The position numbers and the translations under genes were made by a program. Source: Candidatus Rokuibacteriota bacterium (GTDB lineage: Bacteria > Methylomirabilota > Methylomirabilia > Rokubacteriales > CSP1-6). From it: 64,000 nucleotides of DNA. The first letter of the stretch is position 1, and each line of letters begins with the position of its first letter. The notes beneath the pieces were generated by a model. It was given only the letters and a program-made list of their open reading frames with translations. It made no database searches and was not told where the DNA came from. Location of the stretch: NCBI GenBank assembly GCA_003220435.1, contig QHSL01000078.1, forward strand, positions 1 through 64,000, read 5' to 3'. Shown here in pieces: positions 34,507-42,811 of this stretch.

Positions 34507-35163
34507 GTGATCGAAGGAATCGAGACCACGGTGGATCGTGACGCCGTGGTCGTCACGGCGCGCGAGCCGCTGGCGGTCCTCTCCTCTGCCTTCGTGAGGG
34601 GCGGATTCGCCGCGGCTCGCACGATCGTGAATCTCCACGTCCCGAAGAATCTCCGGCAAGAGCACTCGGACGACCTGCTGCTCGACTTCGTCGATCGCCG
34701 GCGCCTTCCCGGCCCATGGGTCGGCTTGCTGACCGCGGCGTGGACGGAGCGGGCCGAGCTGGCCGAGGCGCGGGACCACGGCGTGGCCGCGCTCGCGATC
34801 GTGACGGTCGGACTCTCGAACCGGATAGCCGCCGGTACGACGCCGATCGGAGTCTGGGCGCCGTCGACGATCAACGTGATCGTCGTCGTCGACGGCGCGC
34901 CGGATCCGGCCGCGCTCGTCAACGCGGTGATGACGGTCACCGAGGTCAAGACCTCGTTGCTGGCGGCCGCCGACCTCCGGTGCGCCGATGGTCACGTGGC
35001 CAGCGGCACCTCGACCGACGCGATCGTCGTCGCGGCGACCGGCCGCGGCCCACGTCAACGGTTCGGCGGGCCCATCAGCGATATCGGATGGGTGGTGGCG
35101 CGCGCGTCGCGCACCGCGCTGGGCGCCGGGATCCGCCGCTGGATGGAGGAGGAGCACCCGTGA
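34507..35163 (+). CDS. cbiZ: Adenosylcobinamide amidohydrolase
   Basis: 218 residues of the CbiZ family, with HSDDLLLDFVDRRRLPGPWVGLLTAA, ALAIVTVGLSNRIAAG, INVIVVVDGAPDPAALVNAV and STDAIVVAATGRG. It cleaves the aminopropanol arm of adenosylcobinamide to give adenosylcobyric acid, which CobD can rebuild. This lets cells salvage corrinoids with unsuitable lower ligands. Starts with a GTG and ends by overlapping tonB (GTGA). Confidence 0.92.
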   Translation: MIEGIETTVDRDAVVVTAREPLAVLSSAFVRGGFAAARTIVNLHVPKNLRQEHSDDLLLDFVDRRRLPGPWVGLLTAAWTERAELAEARDHGVAALAIVTVGLSNRIAAGTTPIGVWAPSTINVIVVVDGAPDPAALVNAVMTVTEVKTSLLAAADLRCADGHVASGTSTDAIVVAATGRGPRQRFGGPISDIGWVVARASRTALGAGIRRWMEEEHP

Positions 35164-36017
35164 GCCCGCGCGGGCCGCTGCTGCCGATGCTGGCCTCGCT
35201 GACCGCTCACGGAGGAGCCGTCGCGCTCCTGGCGTTTGCGTCGGGCGAGTCGCTGCCGAGCGGGCTCTTCATCGTTCTGTCCGAGCTGGAGCCGGCGGCC
35301 ATCGCGAGCGGGCCGAGGCAGGCGCGGGCCAGCGCCGGACCCCCCGCCACTCCAGCGGCGTCTCCCGCGGCGCCGCGACCCTCGCCCCTCGCCTCGGCCA
35401 CGGCCGCCGCCGTCGCTCCACTCCCTGCTCCGGCGCCGACGACCCCTCCCGAACGAGAGGTGCCTCCTGCGCCGACGCCGGCTCGAGATCCCGAGCGCGT
35501 CGCCGAAGTGTCGGTGATCCGCGAGGAATCGGCCACCGACGCGGCGCGAAGCGCGCCGAGCCCGTCGGCCGTCGCGGGAGCGACGGGCTCTGATCTCGCG
35601 CGGGGCGGCGCCGCCTCCGACGGAGGCGCCGGCCGCGGGACAGCCCAGCACTCGGCGTCCGTGGGCGGTGGCGAGGGCGGAACCAACGTGGCGGTCGCGC
35701 CGTCCGGCTCCGGTGGCGGCGAGCCCGGGTCCGAATACGGTGGGTATTACGCCCGCATCAGACAGCGGATTCAGGAATCACTACGCTATCCATCGGTGGC
35801 GCAGCGGCGCGGCCTCATGGGCACCGTCCACCTGGAGATTCTCATCAGGCCCGATGGTGCGATCGGCAACGTTTCCGTCGCGGCCTCATCGTCGCATCGG
35901 TTGCTCGACGAGGCCGCGCTGGAGACGGTGCGCAGTCTCTCGCCTCAGCCGTTCCCCGCAAACCTGAGGCCGAGGTGGCTGACGGTACGGCTGCCGGTGG
36001 TATTCGACCTGCAGTAG
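35160..36017 (+). CDS. tonB: TonB-family energy transducer
   Basis: 285 residues: short cytoplasmic start, one membrane helix (about 9-27), a Pro/Ala-rich then Gly/Ser-rich periplasmic spacer of ~165 residues, and a C-terminal TonB domain (YYARIRQRIQESLRYPSVAQ, GTVHLEILIRPDGAIGNVSV, LDEAALETVRSL). It delivers proton-motive force to outer-membrane receptors, most directly the BtuB encoded two genes upstream. ExbB/ExbD are not in the window. Confidence 0.9.
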   Translation: MSPRGPLLPMLASLTAHGGAVALLAFASGESLPSGLFIVLSELEPAAIASGPRQARASAGPPATPAASPAAPRPSPLASATAAAVAPLPAPAPTTPPEREVPPAPTPARDPERVAEVSVIREESATDAARSAPSPSAVAGATGSDLARGGAASDGGAGRGTAQHSASVGGGEGGTNVAVAPSGSGGGEPGSEYGGYYARIRQRIQESLRYPSVAQRRGLMGTVHLEILIRPDGAIGNVSVAASSSHRLLDEAALETVRSLSPQPFPANLRPRWLTVRLPVVFDLQ

Positions 36018-36075
36018 TATGCTCACCGATCGGGTGCCCCGCCGGCCCGAGGCGCGGCTCTCACAGGAGGTGGGC

Positions 36076-36591
36076 ATGGACGACGAGAAGGTCCGCACGA
36101 TCGAGCGCGAGCTCGACGGCGTCACGACCGAGTACTACGACGTCGACGTGCGGGGCGACCGGATCGAGCGCCTGCTCACCGAGCTGTTCACGGAGCACTG
36201 GGCGCGGCTCACCGTGGGCCCGCTGATCGAGGGCGCCGCGTACGAGATCCAGTTTGCCGCGCCGCCGAAGGTGACGACGCTCGACGGTTACCTGACGATC
36301 GACACCGGCGTCTGGCACTTCCATCTTTGCGTCAACGATCACCGCGGGAGCCCGAGCGCCGAGTTGGCCCGCATCCGCCGCGTGGCCCGGGCCGCGTTCT
36401 TCCGGAGCGAGGGCGGGTCGCACGTGCCGACGGTGTGGGGGCTCAGGCTCTGGAACGGGCGCGCCGAGCAGATGATCACCGTGCTGTTCCCAAGCCCGCA
36501 CTTCGATGAAAGCTGGCGGCGGCTCCCGGAGCCCCGCTGGGAGAAGACGGAGCTCTGGCAGGAGCTTCGGCGGCGGTACACCGGCGGTTGA
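36076..36591 (+). CDS. Uncharacterised small protein in the B12 operon (DUF7676-like)
   Basis: 171 residues from the ATG at 36076, chosen for its AGGAGG 8 nt upstream; an in-frame ATG at 36019 lacks one. No signal peptide or membrane helix. Conserved-looking patches are EYYDVDVRGDRIERLLTELF, a central TIDTGVWHFHLCVNDHRG with two His and a Cys, and GLRLWNGRAEQMITVLFPSP. The HFHLC...H pattern could bind a metal. It resembles DUF7676 proteins, for which I know no function. Its place between tonB and cobQ suggests a role in cobalt or corrinoid handling; that is inference. Confidence 0.75.
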   Translation: MDDEKVRTIERELDGVTTEYYDVDVRGDRIERLLTELFTEHWARLTVGPLIEGAAYEIQFAAPPKVTTLDGYLTIDTGVWHFHLCVNDHRGSPSAELARIRRVARAAFFRSEGGSHVPTVWGLRLWNGRAEQMITVLFPSPHFDESWRRLPEPRWEKTELWQELRRRYTGG

Positions 36592-37391
36592 TCGTGTGGT
36601 CACAGGCGCGCGGCGTCGTTGCAGTGTGCGCGGCCGTGGCCTTCGGTGCCCCCGACGCGCTGGCCGACGAGATCGACCGGATCGTGACCGATCGTCCGAG
36701 CGTCTCGAACAGCGCGAGCACGGTTCCCCGGGGCGCCTTCCAGATCGAGAGCGGCCTGGAGTACTCGCGCGCCCGGGTAGGCGGTGGGCCTGACGAGCGC
36801 CGCTTCGCCCTCGACGTCACCCTGCGCGCGGGGATCACCGAGCGCGTCGAAGTCGGGATCGAAGGTGAGCCGTTCGTCCGCCTGCGCGGCGCCGAAGACG
36901 ATACGGGTAACGGCGACGTCTCGCTCAAGGGGAAATATCGGTTCCTCGACAGCCGCGAGGGAAGCGCCTGGCCCGCGCTGGCCGTTCAGCCGTTCGTCAC
37001 GCTGCCCGTGGCCCACGCGCCCCACGGTCCCGATCGCCCCGACTTCGGGCTGGTGAGCCTGGCGACCTTCGACCTGCCCTGGCAGCTCGGCCTGGATGTG
37101 AACGCCGGGCTCGCCGCGCTCGGCCAGCGACGTCCGAGTGGCTATCTGGTCCAGGGACTCGTCTCGGCCGCGCTCGAACGAGAGCTCGGCGAGCGCTGGT
37201 CGACGTTCGTCGAGGTGTTCTACGCCTCGGCGGCCGAGCGCGGCAGCCGGGACGTGGTCGGCGTCGACGCCGGGGTCCAGTTCTTCCTGACCCGGCGCCT
37301 CGCCCTCGACACGGCGGTCGAGACCGCGCTCACCGGCCCCGGACCAGACTACGCGTTCCGCGCCGGGGTGAGCGTCCGGTTCGGGAAATGA
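36588..37391 (+). CDS. Outer-membrane beta-barrel-like protein (PF13557-like)
   Basis: About 267 residues: an N-terminal signal sequence (VVAVCAAVAFGAPDALA) then amphipathic strands typical of a small barrel (FQIESGLEYSRARVG, RAGITERVEVGIEGEPFVRL, VGVDAGVQFFLTRRLALDT) ending in VSVRFGK. This matches the 'MetA-pathway of phenol degradation'/transporter-type outer-membrane family. The start is either the TTG overlapping the previous stop (36588) or a GTG at 36594. Position suggests an additional outer-membrane function linked to corrinoid or cobalt uptake, not proven. Confidence 0.75.
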   Translation: MIVWSQARGVVAVCAAVAFGAPDALADEIDRIVTDRPSVSNSASTVPRGAFQIESGLEYSRARVGGGPDERRFALDVTLRAGITERVEVGIEGEPFVRLRGAEDDTGNGDVSLKGKYRFLDSREGSAWPALAVQPFVTLPVAHAPHGPDRPDFGLVSLATFDLPWQLGLDVNAGLAALGQRRPSGYLVQGLVSAALERELGERWSTFVEVFYASAAERGSRDVVGVDAGVQFFLTRRLALDTAVETALTGPGPDYAFRAGVSVRFGK

Positions 37392-38914
37392 GCGTCCTTG
37401 CTCCGTGCCTCATGATTCAGGGCACCGCCTCGGGCGTCGGCAAGAGCTTGCTCGCCGCGGCCTTCTGCCGGCTCTTTGCGCGCGCAGGCTATCGCGTCGC
37501 GCCGTTCAAGGCTCAGAACATGGCGCTGAACGCGGCCGTCACAATGGACGGCGGCGAGATCGGACGGGCCCAGGCCGGCCAGGCCGCGGCCGCGGGAATC
37601 GAGCCCACCGTCGGCATGAATCCGATTCTCCTCAAGCCCGAGCCGGCCGATCGATCGCAGCTCGTGGTGCTGGGACGGGCGGTCGCCAGCGTCACCTGGC
37701 GCGAGTACGCGCGAATGCAGCCCGGGCTCCTTCCCCTCGTCGCCGAGAGCCTCGCGCGTCTGCGCGGCGCCTTCGACCTGGTGATCATCGAAGGCGCCGG
37801 GAGCCCGGCCGAGATCAACCTCCGTGACTGCGACATCGTCAACATGCCGGTGGCCCGCATGGCCGACGCGCCCGTGCTGCTGGTCGGCGACATCGACCGC
37901 GGAGGCGTGTTCGCGGCGCTGCTCGGCACCCTCGACCTGCTGGAGCCTCACGACCGCGCGCGGGTCGCCGGGCTGATCGTCAACCGGTTCCGCGGCGACG
38001 AGGCGATCCTGGCGTCGGGGCTCGCCGAGCTGACGGCGCGCTCCGGCGTGCCGGTGCTCGGGGTCGTTCCGTACCTCGAGCCCGGTCTCGTGCCCGCGGA
38101 GGACTCGCTCGATCTCGACGACTCCGGGCGCTGGGGCTCGCCGGGCTCGCTAGACATCGCCGTCGTCCGACTGCCGCGCATCTCGAACTTTGACGACTTC
38201 GAGCCTCTCGCTTCCGAGCCTGAAGTGAGCGTTCGGTTCGTGCGAAGCGCCGGCGAGCTCGACGGCGCCGATCTCATCGTGCTGCCGGGGACCAAGAGCA
38301 CGGTCGCCGACCTGGAATGGCTTGTCGCGTCCGGGCTCGGTCAGGCGATCCGTGGAGCGGCGGCGGCCGGACGCCCGGTCATCGGGATCTGCGGCGGCTA
38401 CCAGATGCTCGGCCGCGCGGTAGACGATCCCGACCGCGTGGAATCGGCGGCCTCATCGACGCCCGGGCTCGGATTGCTCCCCGTGGTCACGACGTTCGCG
38501 CCGGCCAAGACGACCGTGCGTGTGAGAGCCCGCGCAACGCCGGCGTCTTGGCTCTTTGCCGCCGCGGTCGGCACCGAGATCGCCGGCTACGAGATCCACG
38601 CGGGTCGGACGGGCTCGGGCTCCCCGTCGCCGTTCACGATCGTCGAGCGCGGCGGCCGCCCGGTCACCGAGCACGACGGAGCCGTGAACGGAGCGGGGAC
38701 CGTCCTCGGCACGTACCTGCACGGCCTCTTTGCGAACGACGGGCTTCGCGGGGCGCTACTCGGCGCGCTGGCGAAGAAGAAGGGGATCGACGCCCACCCG
38801 CGCTGGGGCGCGCCCCGCGCCGACCCCTACGAGCGCCTCGCCGACGCCGTGGCGCGGGCCGTCGACCTGACGGCCGTCGCGAAGCTCGTGGGGCTTTCAT
38901 TCCCCAGGCCCTGA
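37388..38914 (+). CDS. cobQ: Cobyric acid synthase
   Basis: 508 residues. CobQ amidates adenosylcobyrinic a,c-diamide at four positions using glutamine and ATP. N-terminal synthetase half: GTASGVGKSLLAAAFCRLFA, FKAQNMALNAAVT, EGAGSPAEINLRD. C-terminal class I amidotransferase half: nucleophile Cys in GICGGYQMLG and catalytic His in YLHGLFAND. Its presence means the strain can at least process cobyrinic-acid-level intermediates even though no ring genes are nearby. Overlaps the previous gene by ATGA. Confidence 0.95.
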   Translation: MSVLAPCLMIQGTASGVGKSLLAAAFCRLFARAGYRVAPFKAQNMALNAAVTMDGGEIGRAQAGQAAAAGIEPTVGMNPILLKPEPADRSQLVVLGRAVASVTWREYARMQPGLLPLVAESLARLRGAFDLVIIEGAGSPAEINLRDCDIVNMPVARMADAPVLLVGDIDRGGVFAALLGTLDLLEPHDRARVAGLIVNRFRGDEAILASGLAELTARSGVPVLGVVPYLEPGLVPAEDSLDLDDSGRWGSPGSLDIAVVRLPRISNFDDFEPLASEPEVSVRFVRSAGELDGADLIVLPGTKSTVADLEWLVASGLGQAIRGAAAAGRPVIGICGGYQMLGRAVDDPDRVESAASSTPGLGLLPVVTTFAPAKTTVRVRARATPASWLFAAAVGTEIAGYEIHAGRTGSGSPSPFTIVERGGRPVTEHDGAVNGAGTVLGTYLHGLFANDGLRGALLGALAKKKGIDAHPRWGAPRADPYERLADAVARAVDLTAVAKLVGLSFPRP

Positions 38915-39864
38915 GTCCCGACGCCGCGACGTCGATCGCGCTGCTGCTCGCTCTTGCCGTCGACCTCACGCTCGGCGATCCGCCGAGTCGCTACCACCCC
39001 GTCGCCTGGATCGGCCGGTTGCTCGCCGCGGGCCGCCGCCTGCTCTGCCGCGGCTCGCCGGCGGCGCTCCTCGCCGGCGGCGCTGCACTGACGATCGGCG
39101 CGGCCATCGCCGCCGGCCTCGCCGCCGCGCTCGCATCGGCGCTGGCCACGCGACTGGGCCCGGCGGGCATACTGCTCGAAGCCCTCGCGCTGACGTGCCT
39201 GCTCTCGCTCCGCGGGCTCGTCACGGCTGCGCGCGCGGTCGCCGCGGACCTCGACCGCGGCGATCTCAGCACGGCTCGACGCACGGTCGCCTATCACCTG
39301 GTCAGCCGGTCGGCCACAACGCTCGACGAGGGACACGTCGCCTCCGCCGCCATCGAGTCGGTCGCCGAGAACTTCACGGACGGGCTCCTGGCGCCGGCAT
39401 GCTGCTATCTCGTCGGGGGGCTCGCGTGGGCCGCCGTCTACCGCGCGGTCAACACCGCGGACTCGATGTTCGGGTACCGCGAGGGCGTGCTCGAGTACTT
39501 CGGCAAGACCGCGGCACGACTCGACGACCTGTTGAACTTGATCCCGGCGCGGATCGCGGCGCTGAGCCTGGTCGCCGGCGCCGCCCTCGCCGGCGAGAGC
39601 GCGCGCGGAGCCGTGGCTATCCTGAGGCGCGACCGCGGCCGCACGCAGAGCCCCAACGCCGGGTGGACGATGGCCGCCATGGCTGGTGCCCTCGCCGTTG
39701 TCCTCGAAAAGCCCGGTGCCTATCGCCTGGGTGACGGCGCGCTGCCGGTCGCCGCGGACATCGAGCGGGCGCTACGGGTGCTGCGAGCGGCAGCGGTGGT
39801 GAGTCTGGTTTTGACTGCGGCCGCCGTTCTCACCGGCGGGCGGCTCCTGGGGCTCCGGAGCTAG
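38911..39864 (+). CDS. cobD: Adenosylcobinamide-phosphate synthase, non-standard start codon
   Basis: About 317 residues with several membrane helices. CobD/CbiB attaches aminopropanol (phosphate) to cobyric acid. Signature segments: LAVDLTLGDPPSRYHPVAWIG, ASAAIESVAENFTDGLLAP, ADSMFGYREGVLEYFGK, RTQSPNAGWTMAAMAGAL. No ATG, GTG or TTG lies near the conserved N-terminus. The CTG at 38911 overlaps the cobQ stop as CTGA, the same coupling used across this operon; an ATT at 38899 is the alternative. Its stop codon shares the palindrome CTAG (39861-39864) with the stop of the convergent receptor gene. Confidence 0.9.
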   Translation: MSPDAATSIALLLALAVDLTLGDPPSRYHPVAWIGRLLAAGRRLLCRGSPAALLAGGAALTIGAAIAAGLAAALASALATRLGPAGILLEALALTCLLSLRGLVTAARAVAADLDRGDLSTARRTVAYHLVSRSATTLDEGHVASAAIESVAENFTDGLLAPACCYLVGGLAWAAVYRAVNTADSMFGYREGVLEYFGKTAARLDDLLNLIPARIAALSLVAGAALAGESARGAVAILRRDRGRTQSPNAGWTMAAMAGALAVVLEKPGAYRLGDGALPVAADIERALRVLRAAAVVSLVLTAAAVLTGGRLLGLRS

Positions 39865-42050
39865 AACCGGTAACTCGCTCCGGCCAGCACGTTGATCGGG
39901 GCCGCCGGCGTCAGGAAGCGCTCGACCGGCGCCCCGGCCACCTTGGCATTCGGTGCAAAAGTTCCGAAGGTTTCGTATGCGTTGTTCAGAAGATTGTTGA
40001 CGGTCACGAAGACTTCGAGCTTCTTCCATTCCGCGCGGACGCCGCCATTGAGGACCGCGTAGTCCCCGAGCTTCCGCTCGACGTTCTCCTCGTCTCCCCG
40101 AAGCCGCTGGGAGCCGACGTACGAGCCACCGACCCAAAGGGTGAGCCACGAGATCGGGTGGCAGTCGAGGCTCGCGTTCAGCCGATGACGCGGCACCAGG
40201 GGGAGCGTGTTGCCCGTCCGCACGCTCTGGGTGCACGGCGGCGCGGCACAGCCCGGGGTCAACCGCGGAGTGGCCAGCGCGAGGTCGTCCTGGAACGTCG
40301 CCTCGGTGTACGTGTAGCTTAGCCGAGCCTCGAGGACCTTCCACGGCTTGAGCCCGATCGAAAGCTCGACGCCCTGGCGCCGTGTGTCGCCCACGTTCTG
40401 GAAGAAGAGGCCGGTGGTGCCCGTCGGCGCGACCGAGAAGATGTCGTTGGTGACGTCGGTCCGAAAGAGGGCCAGCTCGCCGTCGAGCCACGGCGCCGGG
40501 CCAGCGCGCACCCCGAGCTCGTAGTTGCGGGCCCTCACCGCCTTCAGGGGAGGGTCCGGCGCCACGCCCGCCTGAAGTCCCGGGCATACCGCGCCGGGTC
40601 CCGCGCACGTCAGCTCGAGGAACGCGGGCGCCCGGAACCCTTCCGAGTAACCGAAGTAGAACCCCAGCGTGCGGGACAGGTTGTAGTTGAACCCGATCGC
40701 CGGGTTGGCGCGATGGAACTCGCTCACGCCGCTGGAGCTCGCCCGCTGCTCGGGGTTGAGGTCCTCGATGTCGTGCCGGAGCCAGTCCCAACGGACCGCG
40801 GCGGTGACGATCAGCCGATCGCCCTCGCGCAGGATGTGGCGGGCCATGTCGAGCGTGTCTTGCAGGTACACCGCGACCGCCGGCTGCTTGTCGCGGACAT
40901 CCGACTCCGGCCCCCGGGCTCCATCCTCCTCCCGGAACACCCGGACCCGGACGTCGTGGTGCGCGTAGTCGACGCCGAGCAGCAGGCGATTGGCGCGGTC
41001 GAGCAGGGTTCCCTCGTGGCTCAGCTGGGCCGTCCCGCCTGACGACGTGGTCGTGGTGAACGCCCGCGTGTTGGCGCGGGCCTGGTTCACGTTGAACTGC
41101 TCGGCGTCGAGCCACCGGCCGAACCCCATCAACGAGAGCGCGAAGCTCGCGCCCAGCTCCTGGCGAACGCTCAGCGTCGCCACGTTCACGAGCGGCTTGA
41201 AGAAGTCGCCGCCGGTGTAGTTCAGCGTGCGGTCGCGCCGCAGGTCCGAGAACGGCAACGAGCCCGGCTGCTCGATGCGATTCTCGGCGCGCTGGAACGA
41301 CAGGGCAGCGTCCGTCCCGCCCGCCTTGAGACCGAGCTTCGCGAAGAGTTTCTCGATGCGCGAGGACGAGACGTCGCGCCAGCCGTCCTCCCGGAAGAAG
41401 GTGCCGCTGACGTAGTAGTCGAGGGGGGCCCACGCGCCGCCCAGGCGAAGGCGGTATTTCTGGCGCCCGAAGCTTCCGCCCTCCACTTCGGGGATGACCT
41501 CGTATGCCGGCGGAGCGCCGCGGCGCGTGATGATGTTGATGGCTCCGCCGAGAGTGTTCCGGCCGAACACCGCCGCCGGACCGCGGATCACCTCGATCCG
41601 CTCGATGTCGTCGAGCGGCAGCAGGTCGAAGTTGACCTCCTCGATCCCGGGCTCGTTCACGCGCACCCCGTCGACGAAGACGCTCAATCCCTGAGATTCG
41701 CCCGTGACCGGGGTGGACCGGAAGCCGCGGAACGAGAGGTCCATCTGCCACGAGTTCCCCTGCTGATCGTTCAGGGTCACGCCCGGCAGGCGAGAGAGCG
41801 CCTCCTGGAGCGTCACGGCGCCGCTCCCGCGAAGCCGATCGCCCGGCACGATGTTGACGGTGGCCGGAACGCTCGAGAGAGGCAGTGGCGCGCCGGGCAG
41901 GCGCGCCGGAGCCGTGACGGTCAGCTCCGGCAGGCGGGTCGGGTCGTCCTGCGGTCCCGGGGGGTACACCGTCGGCGGCTGAGCGTGCGTCGTCGAGCAC
42001 GCAAGCGCGATCGCCACGACGGCGCACACGAGAGCATCGAGCGGGCGCAT
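39861..42050 (-). CDS. TonB-dependent outer-membrane receptor, cargo unknown
   Basis: 729 residues: signal peptide (LVCAVVAIALACSTTHAQ), TonB box region LPELTVTAPARL, plug domain (LSRLPGVTLNDQQGN, SVFVDGVRVNEPG, IEVIRGPAAVFGRNTLGG) and a large barrel ending in VLAGASYRF. Motifs such as RAPAFLELTCAGPGAVCPG and paired Cys loops are seen in siderophore-type receptors (FecA/catecholate-like). Whether it takes ferric siderophores or corrinoids is undecided. It is not preceded by a riboswitch. The two-component pair lies just upstream in the same direction. Confidence 0.9.
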   Translation of the reverse strand: MRPLDALVCAVVAIALACSTTHAQPPTVYPPGPQDDPTRLPELTVTAPARLPGAPLPLSSVPATVNIVPGDRLRGSGAVTLQEALSRLPGVTLNDQQGNSWQMDLSFRGFRSTPVTGESQGLSVFVDGVRVNEPGIEEVNFDLLPLDDIERIEVIRGPAAVFGRNTLGGAINIITRRGAPPAYEVIPEVEGGSFGRQKYRLRLGGAWAPLDYYVSGTFFREDGWRDVSSSRIEKLFAKLGLKAGGTDAALSFQRAENRIEQPGSLPFSDLRRDRTLNYTGGDFFKPLVNVATLSVRQELGASFALSLMGFGRWLDAEQFNVNQARANTRAFTTTTSSGGTAQLSHEGTLLDRANRLLLGVDYAHHDVRVRVFREEDGARGPESDVRDKQPAVAVYLQDTLDMARHILREGDRLIVTAAVRWDWLRHDIEDLNPEQRASSSGVSEFHRANPAIGFNYNLSRTLGFYFGYSEGFRAPAFLELTCAGPGAVCPGLQAGVAPDPPLKAVRARNYELGVRAGPAPWLDGELALFRTDVTNDIFSVAPTGTTGLFFQNVGDTRRQGVELSIGLKPWKVLEARLSYTYTEATFQDDLALATPRLTPGCAAPPCTQSVRTGNTLPLVPRHRLNASLDCHPISWLTLWVGGSYVGSQRLRGDEENVERKLGDYAVLNGGVRAEWKKLEVFVTVNNLLNNAYETFGTFAPNAKVAGAPVERFLTPAAPINVLAGASYRF

Positions 42051-42139
42051 GGTCTTTCATCGGATCAATACAGGCCGGAGCGCCGGGAAAAGAATCCCCA
42101 CCTGGCCACGAACCGCATGGCCGGGTGGCCACGCGGGAG

Positions 42140-42811
42140 CTACGGCAGGAGTCCGCGTCTGACGGCCTCGACGGCCGCCTGGGTGCGGTCGGACGCGCCG
42201 AGCTTCTCGAGCGCCCGCTGCAGGTACTTCTTCACCGTGCCCACGCTCCAGCGGAGTCGCGCGCCGATCTCGCGGTTCGTCATGCCCTGTGCGACCAGTC
42301 GAAGCATTTCCTGCTCGAGCGCGGTGAGGGACGCGCCGGGCGGATCGTCGATCGCTCGTCTCGCCCCAGACGCGCCCCCGGCGAGCGTGGCCCGGAGCAG
42401 CGCGGGGTCGAGCACCGACTCGCCGTGGCGCACGGCCTCGACCGCCGCCAGGAGCTCCCGACGGCCGATGCCCTTCAGCACGTAGCCGGAGGCGCCGCTC
42501 TCGACAGCGCGCCGGACCAACGCCGGATCGTCGTGCATGGTGACGACCAGCACGGCCACGCGGCGTTCCGTGGACTTGAGCCGTCGCAGCACGGTGAGCC
42601 CGTCGCCGTCGGGCAGCTCGACGTCGAGCAGGATCACCTCGGGCGCGCACAGCGCGGCAGCCTGGATTGCTTCCTCGCCGGTGGCTGCCTCGCCAACCAC
42701 GTTGACGTGGGCGCCGTCGAGCATGGTCCGCAGTCCCTCGCGGACCATCGGATGATCGTCGACGATCATGACGCGAACGGGTGCCGGATCAGGACCGGGC
42801 GACGAGGCCAT
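42140..42811 (-). CDS. NarL/FixJ-type response regulator
   Basis: 223 residues: receiver domain (VMIVDDHPMVREGLRTML, Asp63 in VILLDVELPDGDG, later GYVLKG with Lys) and a LuxR-type HTH at about 158-222 (LTALEQEMLRLVAQGMTNREI, VGTVKKYLQRALEKLG). It overlaps the kinase gene by 23 nt. It may control the receptor gene downstream, as the 89 nt between them are the only control region seen there. Confidence 0.92.
   Translation of the reverse strand: MASSPGPDPAPVRVMIVDDHPMVREGLRTMLDGAHVNVVGEAATGEEAIQAAALCAPEVILLDVELPDGDGLTVLRRLKSTERRVAVLVVTMHDDPALVRRAVESGASGYVLKGIGRRELLAAVEAVRHGESVLDPALLRATLAGGASGARRAIDDPPGASLTALEQEMLRLVAQGMTNREIGARLRWSVGTVKKYLQRALEKLGASDRTQAAVEAVRRGLLP

Noticed and set aside
39772-42132. 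A 786-codon open frame on the same strand as the TonB-dependent receptor
   Set aside because: It is Arg/Pro-rich without domains and is the shifted frame of the receptor, which has a signal peptide, plug and barrel.
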